Source of the DNA: [Flavobacterium] thermophilum | GTDB taxonomy: Bacteria; Bacillota; Bacilli; Bacillales; Anoxybacillaceae | NCBI GenBank assembly: GCA_900450595.1 | Contig: UGGS01000001.1 | Location: forward strand, 682,001 to 746,000 | Length of the DNA: 64,000 nucleotides | Direction of reading: 5' to 3' | Made by a program: the position numbers and the translations under genes | Shown here: positions 51,792-59,881 of the stretch, in pieces | Layout of the letters: each line of letters opens with the position of its first letter | Numbering within the stretch: position 1 is the stretch's first letter | The notes under the pieces: model-generated | What the model was told of the DNA's origin: nothing | The model's input: only the letters and a program-made list of their open reading frames with translations | Database searches by the model: none

Positions 51792-52195
51792 TCGATTTGG
51801 CTGCTGTAAAAGAAATGGCGAAACATACGTTAATCGAGACGCTCGGCATCGATATCATCGAGCTTGGCGAAGGGCGCGTCGTGGCGACGATGCCGGTCGA
51901 CCATCGCACGCATCAGCCGGCCGGGCTGTTGCACGGCGGAGCGTCGGTTGCCTTGGCCGAGACGGTGGCGAGCATCGGCGCGTACGCGCTTGTGGACCCC
52001 AACACGGAAAACGTCGTTGGATTGGAAATCAACGCCAATCACGTCCGCGCCGTTCGCCGCGGGACGGTGACGGCGACAGGGACGGTGTTGCACCGCGGCC
52101 GGACGACGATGGTTTGGGATGTGCGCATTACGGACGAACAAGGGGAGCTCGTCTGCATCTCCCGCTGCACGATCGCCATTATTCGAAAAAGCTAG
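51788..52195 (+). CDS. PaaI-type hot-dog thioesterase
   Basis: A 135-residue hot-dog protein with GLLHGGASVALAETVASIGA, the active-site helix of the PaaI/YdiI/YuxO group, and NANHVRAVRRGTVTATGTVLHRGRTTMVWDV. This branch includes DHNA-CoA hydrolases of menaquinone synthesis, which is one possibility. It is translationally coupled to yneQ (ATGA) and has a short terminator (GCTAGCG...CGGCTAGCTTTTTT) at its end. Confidence 0.85.
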   Translation: MIDLAAVKEMAKHTLIETLGIDIIELGEGRVVATMPVDHRTHQPAGLLHGGASVALAETVASIGAYALVDPNTENVVGLEINANHVRAVRRGTVTATGTVLHRGRTTMVWDVRITDEQGELVCISRCTIAIIRKS

Positions 52196-52220
52196 CGTCA
52201 CGGCTAGCTTTTTTCGCTGG

Positions 52221-52511
52221 TTAATGGAGCAAAAACACCGGTTCGCCGCTTTTTTCGTCCAAATCCACCGTCAAATCGCGGCCGTCAAAATACCATTGGT
52301 CGCTGTCTTCGACAAAAAACGTCACGCCGTCAACCGTTGTCTGCGCCGCTGGCTCTCCTGCCGGCTCGTCTTTCGCCATGCCGAGCGAAAACCCTTTTTG
52401 CACGGTGCTGCATCCCCCGTAGCGGGCGAAAAAGCGGATCGCATCGCCTGGCTTCAGCCCGAGCTCCCGCTTGTACCAATCAAACGCTTTTTTGGTAATG
52501 ATGATGTTCAT
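52221..52511 (-). CDS. yneR: HesB/IscA-like protein YneR
   Basis: A 96-residue HesB-fold protein (MNIIITKKAFDWYKRELGLK, then IRFFARYGGCSTVQKGFSLGM). A Cys is kept in GGCS, but the C-terminal Cys-Gly-Cys of A-type Fe-S carriers is absent (ends SGEPVFLLH), so a carrier role is doubtful. Orthologue position next to yneQ fits YneR. TGAGGAGGGGAAGCC precedes the start. Confidence 0.88.
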   Translation of the reverse strand: MNIIITKKAFDWYKRELGLKPGDAIRFFARYGGCSTVQKGFSLGMAKDEPAGEPAAQTTVDGVTFFVEDSDQWYFDGRDLTVDLDEKSGEPVFLLH

Positions 52512-52693
52512 GGCTTCCCCTCCTCACTTGTATATTATAAGCGAATGGAAAACAGCCGGTAAAATGATTGTGTGAACATTGGCTGACAATTTCAGGACAA
52601 AGCGTTTCCACAAAGTGGCGTCGTCCTCCTCCGGAGCAGCTTGAGTAAAATGGCGGCTGGCGGCAAACAGTAAAGACAAAGGGGGTGAGGACG

Positions 52694-52840
52694 GTGGGCA
52701 AAAAACGGATGTTCCCGCTCAGCTACGAATCGGATGGCGTGATGGGAAAAACGGGCAAACCACAACCGCACCGTTCGGACCGCCGGCAAACAGACAAACA
52801 ATCGCCTGACTTTTTCAACACGACGCCGTCAAGCGAATAA
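52694..52840 (+). CDS. small hypothetical protein (48 aa)
   Basis: GTG start behind AAAGGGGGTGAGGAC. It reads MGKKRMFPLSYESDGVMGKT... and ends SPDFFNTTPSSE, polar and probably disordered. The good ribosome-binding site supports it. No family recognised. Confidence 0.6.
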   Translation: MGKKRMFPLSYESDGVMGKTGKPQPHRSDRRQTDKQSPDFFNTTPSSE

Positions 52841-52888
52841 CGGGCCGCGGCAGGCAATGGTTGAACATGGCGCCGCTTTCTTGAATAA

Positions 52889-52913
52889 AGTAGCCAGTAG
52901 GCTGCTTTTTTTC
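52889..52913 (+). terminator. intrinsic terminator
   Basis: AGTAGCC-agta-GGCTGCT, then TTTTTT. Confidence 0.8.
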
Positions 52914-52985
52914 ATGGCAACTACTATACAAACAGGCCGGTCCGCGTTATCATTACTTGAGGGACATCTTTTTCGAAAGGAGTGG

Positions 52986-53089
52986 CGTTTTCGTATATGA
53001 GTAGTTCGAGTCCGAACGAACCGGAACCGGAATATAGCGGGGAACGCGGCCTGTTCCTTTTTCCGCCCGCTGCTCATCATACGAAAACG
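52986..53089 (+). promoter_or_regulatory. predicted three-way-junction leader RNA before corA
   Basis: CGTTTTCGTAT-a-TGAG (52986-53001) pairs with CTCA-tc-ATACGAAAACG (53073-53089). Enclosed are the hairpins GTTCG/CGAAC (53004-53017) and AGCGGG/CCCGCT (53036-53071), the latter with an inner GGAAC/GTTCC. A further hairpin AGGAAG...CTTCCT (53105-53127 region) precedes the ribosome-binding site. It does not match the M-box or other Mg2+ leaders known to me. A 44-codon frame from 52998 runs through it, with a poorly spaced site. Confidence 0.5.
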
Positions 53090-53150
53090 AGCTCCGGACG
53101 GAAAGGAAGAGGCGCCGCCTTCCTCGCATGAAAAGGAGGAAGGATGCCAG

Positions 53151-54089
53151 ATGATGAAAATGTATTTGTCCGATGCGAGCGGCAAAATGCGCGAAATTGA
53201 CCGGATCGAAAACGGCTGCTGGATCAATCTCGTCGCTCCGACCGAGGACGAAATTCGCTACATCGCCCACCATTTGGACATTCCGATCGATTCGATCAAA
53301 GACGCGTTGGATGATGAGGAGCGGTCGCGCGTCGAAAAGGAAGACAACCATGTGCTCATTATCGTCGACATTCCGATTGTCGCCCATGATGAAGTGGACG
53401 GCCCGATTTACGAGACGATTCCGATCGGCATGATCATTACGAACACGTGTTTTATTACGGTTTGTTTGCAGGAGAATCCGATTTTTGAAGAATTCTCCAA
53501 AAACAAAATCAAAAACTTTTACACGTTTATGAAGACGCGGTTTGCGTTGCAAATGCTGTACATGATTTCCACGTATTATTTGCGCTACTTGAAGCAAATC
53601 AACCGGCGGACGAGCGAAATTGAAAAAGAGCTGCACCAGTCGATGAAAAACAAAGAGCTGTTTTCGCTCCTTAGCATGGAAAAAAGCTTAGTCTACTTTA
53701 TGACGTCGCTCAAGGCGAACAACATCGTCATGGAGCGGCTTATGCGCCTCAACTATTTGCGCATGTACGAAGATGACCAAGATTTGCTGCAAGACGTCAT
53801 TATTGAAAACAAGCAGGCGATTGAAATGGCGGAAGTATACAGCAGCATTTTAAGCGGCATGATGGATGCGTTCGCTTCGGTCATCTCGAACAACTTAAAC
53901 ATTGTGATGAAGTTTTTGACCGCCATTACGATCGTCATTTCGCTGCCGACGATGGTGGCGAGCTTCTACGGTATGAACGTACCGATTCCGTACCAACACT
54001 CTCCGTACGCCTTTTTGATCGCGATGGCGCTCGCCGGTTCACTGTCAGCGGCGACGGCGTACATCTTTTGGAAAAAGCGATACTTTTGA
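53151..54089 (+). CDS. corA: CorA-family magnesium/cobalt transporter
   Basis: A 312-residue CorA/MIT protein: an N-terminal cytosolic alpha/beta domain, a long helix (to ~250), then two C-terminal membrane helices with the signature loop FYGMNVPIPYQHSPYAF between them and a basic end (FWKKRYF). It forms pentameric divalent-cation channels, and B. subtilis has the similar YfjQ. The start is ATG 53151 or 53154, after AAGGAGGAAGG. The structured leader upstream suggests regulation at the RNA level. Confidence 0.93.
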   Translation: MMKMYLSDASGKMREIDRIENGCWINLVAPTEDEIRYIAHHLDIPIDSIKDALDDEERSRVEKEDNHVLIIVDIPIVAHDEVDGPIYETIPIGMIITNTCFITVCLQENPIFEEFSKNKIKNFYTFMKTRFALQMLYMISTYYLRYLKQINRRTSEIEKELHQSMKNKELFSLLSMEKSLVYFMTSLKANNIVMERLMRLNYLRMYEDDQDLLQDVIIENKQAIEMAEVYSSILSGMMDAFASVISNNLNIVMKFLTAITIVISLPTMVASFYGMNVPIPYQHSPYAFLIAMALAGSLSAATAYIFWKKRYF

Positions 54090-54102
54090 CGGCCGGCGGA
54101 AC

Positions 54103-54135
54103 AACGGCTGCCCTATTGTTCGGGCAGCCGTTTTT
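54103..54135. terminator. bidirectional terminator between corA and the DUF502 gene
   Basis: AACGGCTGCCC pairs with GGGCAGCCGTT, then TTT. It overlaps the 3' end of the convergent gene. Confidence 0.85.
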
Positions 54136-54709
54136 GCGTTCTTGCCGCCACTCCGCCGGAGAGGATAAACTTCATCGCCTCTTCCGGCGCCATGTCGATG
54201 ACTTCAACTTGTTCTTTTGGAACGAGGAGCGTCAGCCCCGCAACTTGAAACGTCTGCGGAACATAGACGGCCACATAATCGGCCAGCGGATCGTGCCAGG
54301 AGCCGACGTCATCCATCGTAATGAAGCCGAGGCATTTCCAGCCGCTTTCCGGCAGCGTGACGAGCACGACTTTGGAAAACGACCGTTTTTCCCCGATCAA
54401 AGAGGCGATCGTATCTTTGGCGACCGAATAAACCGTTTTCATCAAGGGAATGCTTTCAAGCAACCGGTCGATCAGTCGAATGAGGCGGCCGCTCACGTAT
54501 TGCGTCGATAGCCAACCGCAGACGGTAATCAGCGCGACAGTCGCCAATAGGCCTAGGCCGGGAATGTAGCGGCCATCCAAATACGGACGGACGTATTGGC
54601 CAAGCAGCCCATCCAAAACGGTGAACACTTTGTAGCACACATAGACGGCGAGTAAAATTGGCACGATCGTCAACATGCCGTTTAGGAAATTTTTGGCCAA
54701 AAAGCGCAT
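54113..54709 (-). CDS. DUF502 family membrane protein
   Basis: A 198-residue protein with two N-terminal membrane helices (MLTIVPILLAVYVCYKVF and LGLLATVALITVCGWLS). It also has the DUF502 pattern IPLMKTVYSVAKDTIASL, VVLVTLPESGWKCLGFIT and VYVPQTFQVAGLTLLVPKEQV. Function unknown. AGGGGAGCAAACGG precedes the start. Confidence 0.88.
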   Translation of the reverse strand: MRFLAKNFLNGMLTIVPILLAVYVCYKVFTVLDGLLGQYVRPYLDGRYIPGLGLLATVALITVCGWLSTQYVSGRLIRLIDRLLESIPLMKTVYSVAKDTIASLIGEKRSFSKVVLVTLPESGWKCLGFITMDDVGSWHDPLADYVAVYVPQTFQVAGLTLLVPKEQVEVIDMAPEEAMKFILSGGVAARTQKRLPEQ

Positions 54710-54881
54710 CCGTTTGCTCCCCTTTCCTTCATTCTCTTTGGCGCGGAGCTCCCCACTTCGATCGACGGAAACAAGCGGGAAGCTGCTCCTTTCCTACCAT
54801 ACCAGTTTTTCTTTTTGCCGACAACGCTTTTAAAATCTCGAACATTTATAAGTGAAAATGGTAAAAAGTTCGTATTTTACC

Positions 54882-54910
54882 TTGACGAACCGCCTCGTAT
54901 TCCGTATACT
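54882..54910 (+). promoter_or_regulatory. promoter of the flavoprotein gene
   Basis: TTGACG (54882-54887), 17-nt spacer, TATACT (54905-54910). Confidence 0.8.
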
Positions 54911-54927
54911 TTCCAAGTGGAATACGA
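54895..54927 (+). promoter_or_regulatory. 9-bp inverted repeat around the flavoprotein promoter
   Basis: TCGTATTCC (54895-54903) and GGAATACGA (54919-54927) flank the -10. A related TCGTATTTT lies at 54870. It is probably an operator for an unknown regulator. Confidence 0.6.
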
Positions 54928-54945
54928 AAAGTGGGGGATGGCGCA

Positions 54946-56385
54946 ATGAACAACCATTACGATGTCATCGTGGTCGGCGCCGGGCCGGCTGGCATTTTCA
55001 CCTGTTACGAACTGACGCTGAAACTGCCTGGGGCGAACGTGCTTTTGATTGATAAAGGGCATGATATATACCGGCGCAACTGTCCGATTTTGCAGAAAAA
55101 AATTGAGAAATGCCCGCCGCCGGCCGGCAAAAAAGACTATGCCGGCTGCGTGCCGGCCTGTTCGATTACGAACGGGTTCGGCGGGGCCGGAGCGTACTCG
55201 GATGGCAAATTCAACATCACGAGCGAATTCGGCGGTTGGATGACCGATTATTTGCCTGCCTCAACCGTGCTTGACCTCATCCGTTATGTGGATGAGATCA
55301 ACTTAAAACATGGGGCGACGACATCGATTACCGACCCGATGACCGACAAAGTGAAAGAGATTGAGCGGCGCGCGTATGCCGCCGGGCTGAAGCTGCTGCG
55401 CGCCTATGTCCGCCATTTGGGCACGGAGCAAAACTTAGAAATTTTAAAAAGCATTTTTGAGTATTTGCGCGAGCGGATTGCGATGCGCTTTCAGACGGAA
55501 GTGGACGATATTTTGACGGAGCGGACGGAAAGCGGCCATGTTGTCAAAGGAGTAGTGCTGAAAAACGGCGAAACGCTGACGGCGGAAAAAGTCGTCATCG
55601 CCCCGGGGCGCGACGGCTCGGTTTGGCTGAGCAAAGTGTTGCGCAAACGCCGCTTGCGGATGATCAACAACCAAGTGGACATTGGGGTGCGCGTCGAGAC
55701 ATCGAACATCGTCATGCAGGAAATCAACGAGCATTTGTATGAGGGGAAGTTTATTTTCAATACGTCGGTCGGGACGCAAGTGCGGACGTTTTGCAGCAAT
55801 CCGTCCGGGCATGTTGTCGTCGAAAACCATTCCGGCATTATGCTCGCCAACGGACACGCCTACAAAGACCCGAAACTTGGCAGCAACAACACGAACTTTG
55901 CCCTTCTTGTTTCACATAAGTTTTCCGATCCGTTTGACAAGCCGAACGAATACGCCCATGAAATTTCCCGGCTGGCGAACGCCTTGTCCAACGGCGGCAT
56001 CATCGTGCAAAAATATGGCGACATTTTAAAAGGACGGCGATCGACGGAAAAGCGGATTAAAGAAGGATTTATTGAACCAACGCTAAAAGAGGCGGTGCCG
56101 GGCGATTTAGGCCTCGTTTTGCCGTACAACACGATGAAAAGCTTGATTGAGATGACGGAAGCGCTCAATCACGTCACCCCGGGGCTGGCGTCGGAACATA
56201 CGCTCTTTTATGGCGTCGAGGCGAAGTTTTATTCGGCGCGCCCGAAGCTAAACGACCGGTTTGAAACAGAAATTGCTGGGCTGTACGTTGGCGGCGACGG
56301 CGCCGGCATTACGCGCGGCCTCGCCCAAGCGAGCGCTTGCGGCGTCTGGATCGCCCGCGACATCGTCGAGAAATTGACGCATTAG
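54946..56385 (+). CDS. FAD-dependent oxidoreductase (geranylgeranyl-reductase/HI0933-like class)
   Basis: A 479-residue protein. The N-terminal Rossmann FAD motif is VIVVGAGPAGIFTCYELTL, followed by LLIDKGHDI. A Cys-rich stretch NCPILQKKIEKCPPPAGKKDYAGCVPAC follows, then GFGGAGAYSDGKFNITSEFGGW. The C-terminal FAD-contact motif is IAGLYVGGDGAGITRGLAQASACGVWIARDI. This class is annotated only as FAD-dependent proteins; the substrate is unknown. The start is ATG 54946 after GTGGGGGATGGCGCA. A strong promoter with an inverted repeat suggests specific regulation. Confidence 0.85.
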   Translation: MNNHYDVIVVGAGPAGIFTCYELTLKLPGANVLLIDKGHDIYRRNCPILQKKIEKCPPPAGKKDYAGCVPACSITNGFGGAGAYSDGKFNITSEFGGWMTDYLPASTVLDLIRYVDEINLKHGATTSITDPMTDKVKEIERRAYAAGLKLLRAYVRHLGTEQNLEILKSIFEYLRERIAMRFQTEVDDILTERTESGHVVKGVVLKNGETLTAEKVVIAPGRDGSVWLSKVLRKRRLRMINNQVDIGVRVETSNIVMQEINEHLYEGKFIFNTSVGTQVRTFCSNPSGHVVVENHSGIMLANGHAYKDPKLGSNNTNFALLVSHKFSDPFDKPNEYAHEISRLANALSNGGIIVQKYGDILKGRRSTEKRIKEGFIEPTLKEAVPGDLGLVLPYNTMKSLIEMTEALNHVTPGLASEHTLFYGVEAKFYSARPKLNDRFETEIAGLYVGGDGAGITRGLAQASACGVWIARDIVEKLTH

Positions 56386-56400
56386 GTGAGGAACCGAGGG

Positions 56401-56431
56401 CAGGCCCCTTCAAACGGGGGCCTGTTTTTTT
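56401..56431 (+). terminator. intrinsic terminator after the flavoprotein gene
   Basis: CAGGCCCC pairs with GGGGCCTG, then TTTTTTT. Confidence 0.9.
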
Positions 56432-56480
56432 GCTGTCTGCCTGGGGACGGATTAAAAAGTAAACTGAAATGAAAATATAG

Positions 56481-56510
56481 TTGACAAATATGCGGCTGGT
56501 CCGTTACGAT
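56481..56510 (+). promoter_or_regulatory. promoter of bioB
   Basis: TTGACA (56481-56486), 18-nt spacer, TACGAT (56505-56510). No convincing BirA-type operator was found. Confidence 0.65.
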
Positions 56511-56542
56511 AAATGTAATGATATGGAAAGGGGAGAGGAGAG

Positions 56543-57541
56543 ATGGCAAACTGGCTGGTGTTGGCCGAGCAAGTGTTGGGAGGCCACGAGCTGACCGATG
56601 AGGAAGCATTGGCGATATTGGATTGTCCGGATGAGGAGTTGCTCCTTTTGCTGCAAGGGGCGTACCGGATTCGCTCCGCCTATTATGGAAACAAAGTGAA
56701 GCTGAACATGATCATCAACGCCAAATCCGGCCTCTGTCCGGAAAACTGCGGCTACTGTTCGCAGTCCGCCGTATCGACGGCGCCGGTGAAAACGTATAAA
56801 ATGGTCGACAAAGAGACGTTGTTGCGCGGCGCGGAAGAAGCACACCGTTTGCGCATTGGGACGTACTGCATCGTCGCCAGCGGCCGGGGGCCGAGCGATA
56901 AAGAGATCGACACCGTTGTGTCCGCGGTCAAGGAAATTAAAGAGCGGTTCGGGCTGAAAGTGTGCGCCTGCCTTGGGATCTTAAAGCCGGAGCAGGCGGC
57001 CCGGCTGAAAGAGGCGGGGGTGGATCGCTACAATCATAACATCAACACATCGAAGCAGCACCATCCGAACATTACGACGTCCCATACATACGACGATCGG
57101 GTGCGGACGGTGGAAACGGTGAAAGAAGCTGGTCTTTCGCCTTGTTCCGGCGTCATCATCGGCATGAAAGAAACGAAGCGGGATGTCGTCGATATGGCGC
57201 GCAGCCTGCGGGCGCTCGACGCGGATTCCATTCCGGTCAACTTTTTGCATGCGATCGACGGAACGCCGCTGGCTGGCACGAACGAATTAAACCCGCGTTA
57301 CTGTTTGAAGGTGCTGGCCCTTTTTCGCTATATGAATCCAACCAAAGAAATCCGCATCGCCGGCGGGCGAGAAGTGAATTTGCGCTCCCTTCAGCCGCTC
57401 GGGCTGTATGCCGCCAACTCGATTTTTGTCGGCGACTATTTGACGACGGCCGGGCAGGAAAAGGCGGCCGATTATCAAATGCTTGAAGATCTCGGATTTG
57501 AAATTGAATTTGCCCCAGCACCGCCCGCCGGGGTGGTGTAA
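56543..57541 (+). CDS. bioB: biotin synthase
   Basis: A 332-residue radical-SAM enzyme that inserts sulfur into dethiobiotin. The [4Fe-4S] motif is SGLCPENCGYCSQS. The [2Fe-2S] ligands are expected at VCACLG and near SPCSGVIIG, with Arg in EIRIAGGREVNLR. YNHNINTSKQHHPNITTSHTYDDR is the typical substrate segment. It stands alone; other bio genes are not in the window. GGGGAGAGGAGAG precedes the ATG. A MITE begins 8 nt past its stop. Confidence 0.96.
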   Translation: MANWLVLAEQVLGGHELTDEEALAILDCPDEELLLLLQGAYRIRSAYYGNKVKLNMIINAKSGLCPENCGYCSQSAVSTAPVKTYKMVDKETLLRGAEEAHRLRIGTYCIVASGRGPSDKEIDTVVSAVKEIKERFGLKVCACLGILKPEQAARLKEAGVDRYNHNINTSKQHHPNITTSHTYDDRVRTVETVKEAGLSPCSGVIIGMKETKRDVVDMARSLRALDADSIPVNFLHAIDGTPLAGTNELNPRYCLKVLALFRYMNPTKEIRIAGGREVNLRSLQPLGLYAANSIFVGDYLTTAGQEKAADYQMLEDLGFEIEFAPAPPAGVV

Positions 57542-57549
57542 CGGTTGAC

Positions 57550-57702
57550 GGGGCTGACTCAAAAGTCCCTTTTTGATGAAATGTAACCGAAGTATGTGAA
57601 AGAGACCACCTCTGAAATCCTCGGTTTTACCGGGTTTTTCGTGGTGGTCTATTTTTCTATGTCGCCCCAGATAGGAGCATTACCGCTCTTTTGGGTCAGC
57701 CC
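57550..57702 (+). mobile_element. 153-bp MITE, copy A
   Basis: Ends GGGGCTGACTCAAAAG and CTTTTGGGTCAGCCC are inverted and nearly identical to the tips of the IS1182-family element in this window. Inside, AGACCACC...GGTGGTCT forms a large hairpin. There is no coding capacity. The second copy, inverted, is at 62649-62801. Confidence 0.9.
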
Positions 57703-57903
57703 TTTTTCATATGGCTAGTCCGGGATCGGTCATTGGAAACGGCCTCTAGAAGGACGGGGATTTTATGGAAACAGCGGCCCGATGGTTGGCATGAAACGCG
57801 AACGTGGCGCGTACGATGGCAATACAAGCGGCAAAAAAAGCTTCACAAACAGAAAAAAGCTCATTATAATAGCAACAAAGAGAAAGGAAGAGGATGGGGA
57901 AAC

Positions 57904-58122
57904 ATGGCAAGATCGTTTTATCGTTACTTATTGCGCTTCCGCCACGGGTGTGAAGAAGATCCAATCGTCCGGTTTGCGAACGGGGCGTACGATGACCACA
58001 GCTTTCCAAAAGGATCGGCCGACTACGAGGAGCTCAGCGGGTATTTGGAGGTGCATGGCGATTATTTGGAAAGCATGGTTCTCTTTGATGAACTATGGGA
58101 GCAGTTTTTACACGAAGCATAA
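57904..58122 (+). CDS. yozE: YozE family (UPF0346) protein
   Basis: A 72-residue helical protein, MARSFYRYLLRFRHGCEEDP..., with the family stretch FANGAYDDHSFPKGSADYEE and the end YLESMVLFDELWEQFL. AAGGAAGAGGATGGGG precedes the ATG; longer frames upstream run through the MITE. YozE is a SAM-like small domain of unknown role. Confidence 0.9.
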   Translation: MARSFYRYLLRFRHGCEEDPIVRFANGAYDDHSFPKGSADYEELSGYLEVHGDYLESMVLFDELWEQFLHEA

Positions 58123-58190
58123 CATGGAAGAGGGTTTTGCTCCGAATATTGACAGCGCTTTCAATCGTTTTTCCGCGCTGGCAAAGGTGT

Positions 58191-58243
58191 CCACCCTTGT
58201 ATGCATGCATATACTATACTAACCATTTGTTCAACAAGGGTGG
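58191..58243 (+). promoter_or_regulatory. 10-bp inverted repeat spanning the yodN promoter/RBS
   Basis: CCACCCTTGT (58191-58200) and ACAAGGGTGG (58234-58243) enclose TATACTATACT (58210-58220). The right arm contains the Shine-Dalgarno region of yodN. Confidence 0.55.
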
Positions 58244-58252
58244 GAGATGCCA

Positions 58253-58897
58253 ATGAGCGCGCCGAAACGCCCGAAATTTTCCGTCGGCGACATCGTCATC
58301 AATACATTGTACGGAACGGTCGGAACGATCACCGATATTCAGCAAGTAGACGGCACGTTTTTGTACGAAATCAACCATGGCCATAGCCTGTTTGCTGAGC
58401 AGACGCTCGTGTTGTTGTCTGAATTTACCGGCGATTTGTGGATTGCCGAAGAAATTGAAATTGAGCTGCCGTTTTTCCTTGGCGAAATTGTCCGCGTCCG
58501 CGATTATGACGGCCAATTGTTCAAAGTCGTTGGAGTGCGGACAGAAATTTACCGCTATTATGGGGAAGGATGGGAAGAGACGATTTATGAATTGAAACGG
58601 CTGACGGACGGCTGGGAAATTGAAGTCCATCTCGAAGATATGATTCCGCTGGCCGATGGGGACGGAACGTCCGTCACGCTCGTGCAAGATATCGTGATCG
58701 CCGCGCCGATGAAGGCCTCGATCGCGCTGCCGCCCGCTGGCGGCGAAAAGAGTGGGCCGTCGGTTGACGACCTGCTTGATATGTACAATGACTACAAAGC
58801 GCTGTATGAATGGTTCGGCGATGACCAATACAAACGAATGATGGAAACGGTTGTTCAACGGTTGCAAACGATTGTAAACTACCATAATAGGAACTGA
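58253..58897 (+). CDS. yodN: YodN-like protein
   Basis: A 214-residue protein, mostly beta in the N-terminal part (FSVGDIVINTLYGTVGTITDIQQVDGTFLYEIN, an SH3/KOW-like start), then ELPFFLGEIVRVRDYDGQLFKVVGVR. A helical C-terminus follows (DDLLDMYNDYKALYEWFGDDQYKRMM). It matches the yozD-yodN neighbourhood of B. subtilis. Function unknown. ATG 58253 is preferred to 58247 because of the spacing to GGGTGGGAG. Confidence 0.75.
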   Translation: MSAPKRPKFSVGDIVINTLYGTVGTITDIQQVDGTFLYEINHGHSLFAEQTLVLLSEFTGDLWIAEEIEIELPFFLGEIVRVRDYDGQLFKVVGVRTEIYRYYGEGWEETIYELKRLTDGWEIEVHLEDMIPLADGDGTSVTLVQDIVIAAPMKASIALPPAGGEKSGPSVDDLLDMYNDYKALYEWFGDDQYKRMMETVVQRLQTIVNYHNRN

Positions 58898-59001
58898 CAA
58901 AGAACAAAGAGAAAGTAGGGAATGCCGGCGAAGAGGACGAACGCAGCCATTCTGTTAACAATTGTTTCCATTATTTTATCTGCAATCGTCAGCTTGTCCA
59001 T
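58879..59001 (-). CDS. putative 40-residue membrane peptide
   Basis: Minus-strand ATG with a GGAGGCGG site 6 nt upstream. It reads MDKLTIADKIMETIVNRMAA, then FVLFAGIPYFLFVLCQFLLW, a short amphipathic start and one membrane helix. It overlaps the 3' end of yodN by 19 nt. Confidence 0.45.
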   Translation of the reverse strand: MDKLTIADKIMETIVNRMAAFVLFAGIPYFLFVLCQFLLW

Positions 59002-59135
59002 TTTGTTCCGCCTCCGTATTTTTTTGTTTTATTGGTACATATGGTATGAAGGAAGCGGAAAAAGTAGTACAACATGATTTTTGACATAAAACGGAAGGCG
59101 GCGACATACAACATTACAAAGGGGGGCGAGATGGA

Positions 59136-59315
59136 GTGAAGGAGATTGAAGTGATTATTGATACGGAGGAGATCGCCGAATTTTTTTACCAACAGCTCAT
59201 CCGCCGCGGCTTTGTGCCGACGCAGGAGGAACTGGAAGAGCTCGCGGATATTACGTTTGACTATTTGCTGGAAAAATGCATTATCGACGAAGAGATTGAT
59301 GTCGACGACGAGTAA
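59136..59315 (+). CDS. yozD: YozD family protein
   Basis: A 59-residue acidic protein, MKEIEVIIDTEEIAEFFYQQ..., with ELADITFDYLLEKCIIDEEID, matching B. subtilis YozD almost throughout. The GTG start at 59136 follows GGGGGGCGAG. Function unknown. Confidence 0.9.
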   Translation: MKEIEVIIDTEEIAEFFYQQLIRRGFVPTQEELEELADITFDYLLEKCIIDEEIDVDDE

Positions 59316-59365
59316 CCGTCGTCGTTTTTACAATTACTCGGCCGCCGCGATGGCGGCCGCTTTCA

Positions 59366-59650
59366 TCATGGCCAAATGCCGCTCGTCACTTCTGGGTGGC
59401 GTTCAAAAAACGTGAAATAGGCGGCTGTGCGCGTGATGTTGTTGAGGTTATGCTCCGCCGTTTTCTGCCGAATCATAGCAACGGCCGCCGCCTCGTCGTC
59501 GCTCGGGCGTTCGCACCTTGAAACGGAAAGGCGGTCGGAAAGGCGGTAGAACAAACGAGCATCGGCAATGCGAACGGGATGGCGGTATAAAAATGAGCGG
59601 TAAACGTATTCGAGCGGGCGGCGCAGCACGGTGAGCGGGCGAATCGGCAT
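59366..59650 (-). pseudogene. DUF2515 (YppC-like) gene, 5' remnant
   Basis: The 94-residue frame ends with AMIRQKTAEHNLNNITRTAAYFTFFERHPEV, the start of the DUF2515 domain, and then stops after the unrelated TSGIWP. Full-length family proteins are over 300 residues. No good ribosome-binding site is visible. It is probably a truncated remnant. Confidence 0.55.
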
Positions 59651-59657
59651 CCGGTTT

Positions 59658-59765
59658 ATGGGGATCGGCGATATTGTCTTGATCGACGAAGGGCGGAAAG
59701 GACAGACGTACTACCGCCTCTGCCCGGATGGCTGGAAACGGGTGGAACGCCAGCTTGTCTGTTGA
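59658..59765 (+). CDS. possible 35-residue ORF
   Basis: It reads MGIGDIVLIDEGRKGQTYYR and ends LVC, with a protein-like composition but no ribosome-binding site. It overlaps the putative start region of the opposite-strand remnant only at its edge. Low confidence. Confidence 0.25.
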   Translation: MGIGDIVLIDEGRKGQTYYRLCPDGWKRVERQLVC

Positions 59766-59881
59766 CGGAATATTCAAAAATACAGTCGCCTTCAACCGAT
59801 TGGGGATGGTATAATAGCAATAACATCGAATAAAGCCCGGCCGTTTAGGGAACGGATAAGAAAGGAAAGGGGGCGGATCAG

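Noticed and set aside
52998..53132. 44-codon ORF (MSSSSPNEPEPEYSGERG...) before corA
   Set aside because: Ribosome-binding site about 15 nt away, and the sequence is better explained by the paired RNA structure; kept only as an alternative.
56461..56542. BirA operator before bioB
   Set aside because: Only a plain TTGACA promoter is seen; the inverted GTTAAC-type arms of Bacillus BirA boxes are missing.
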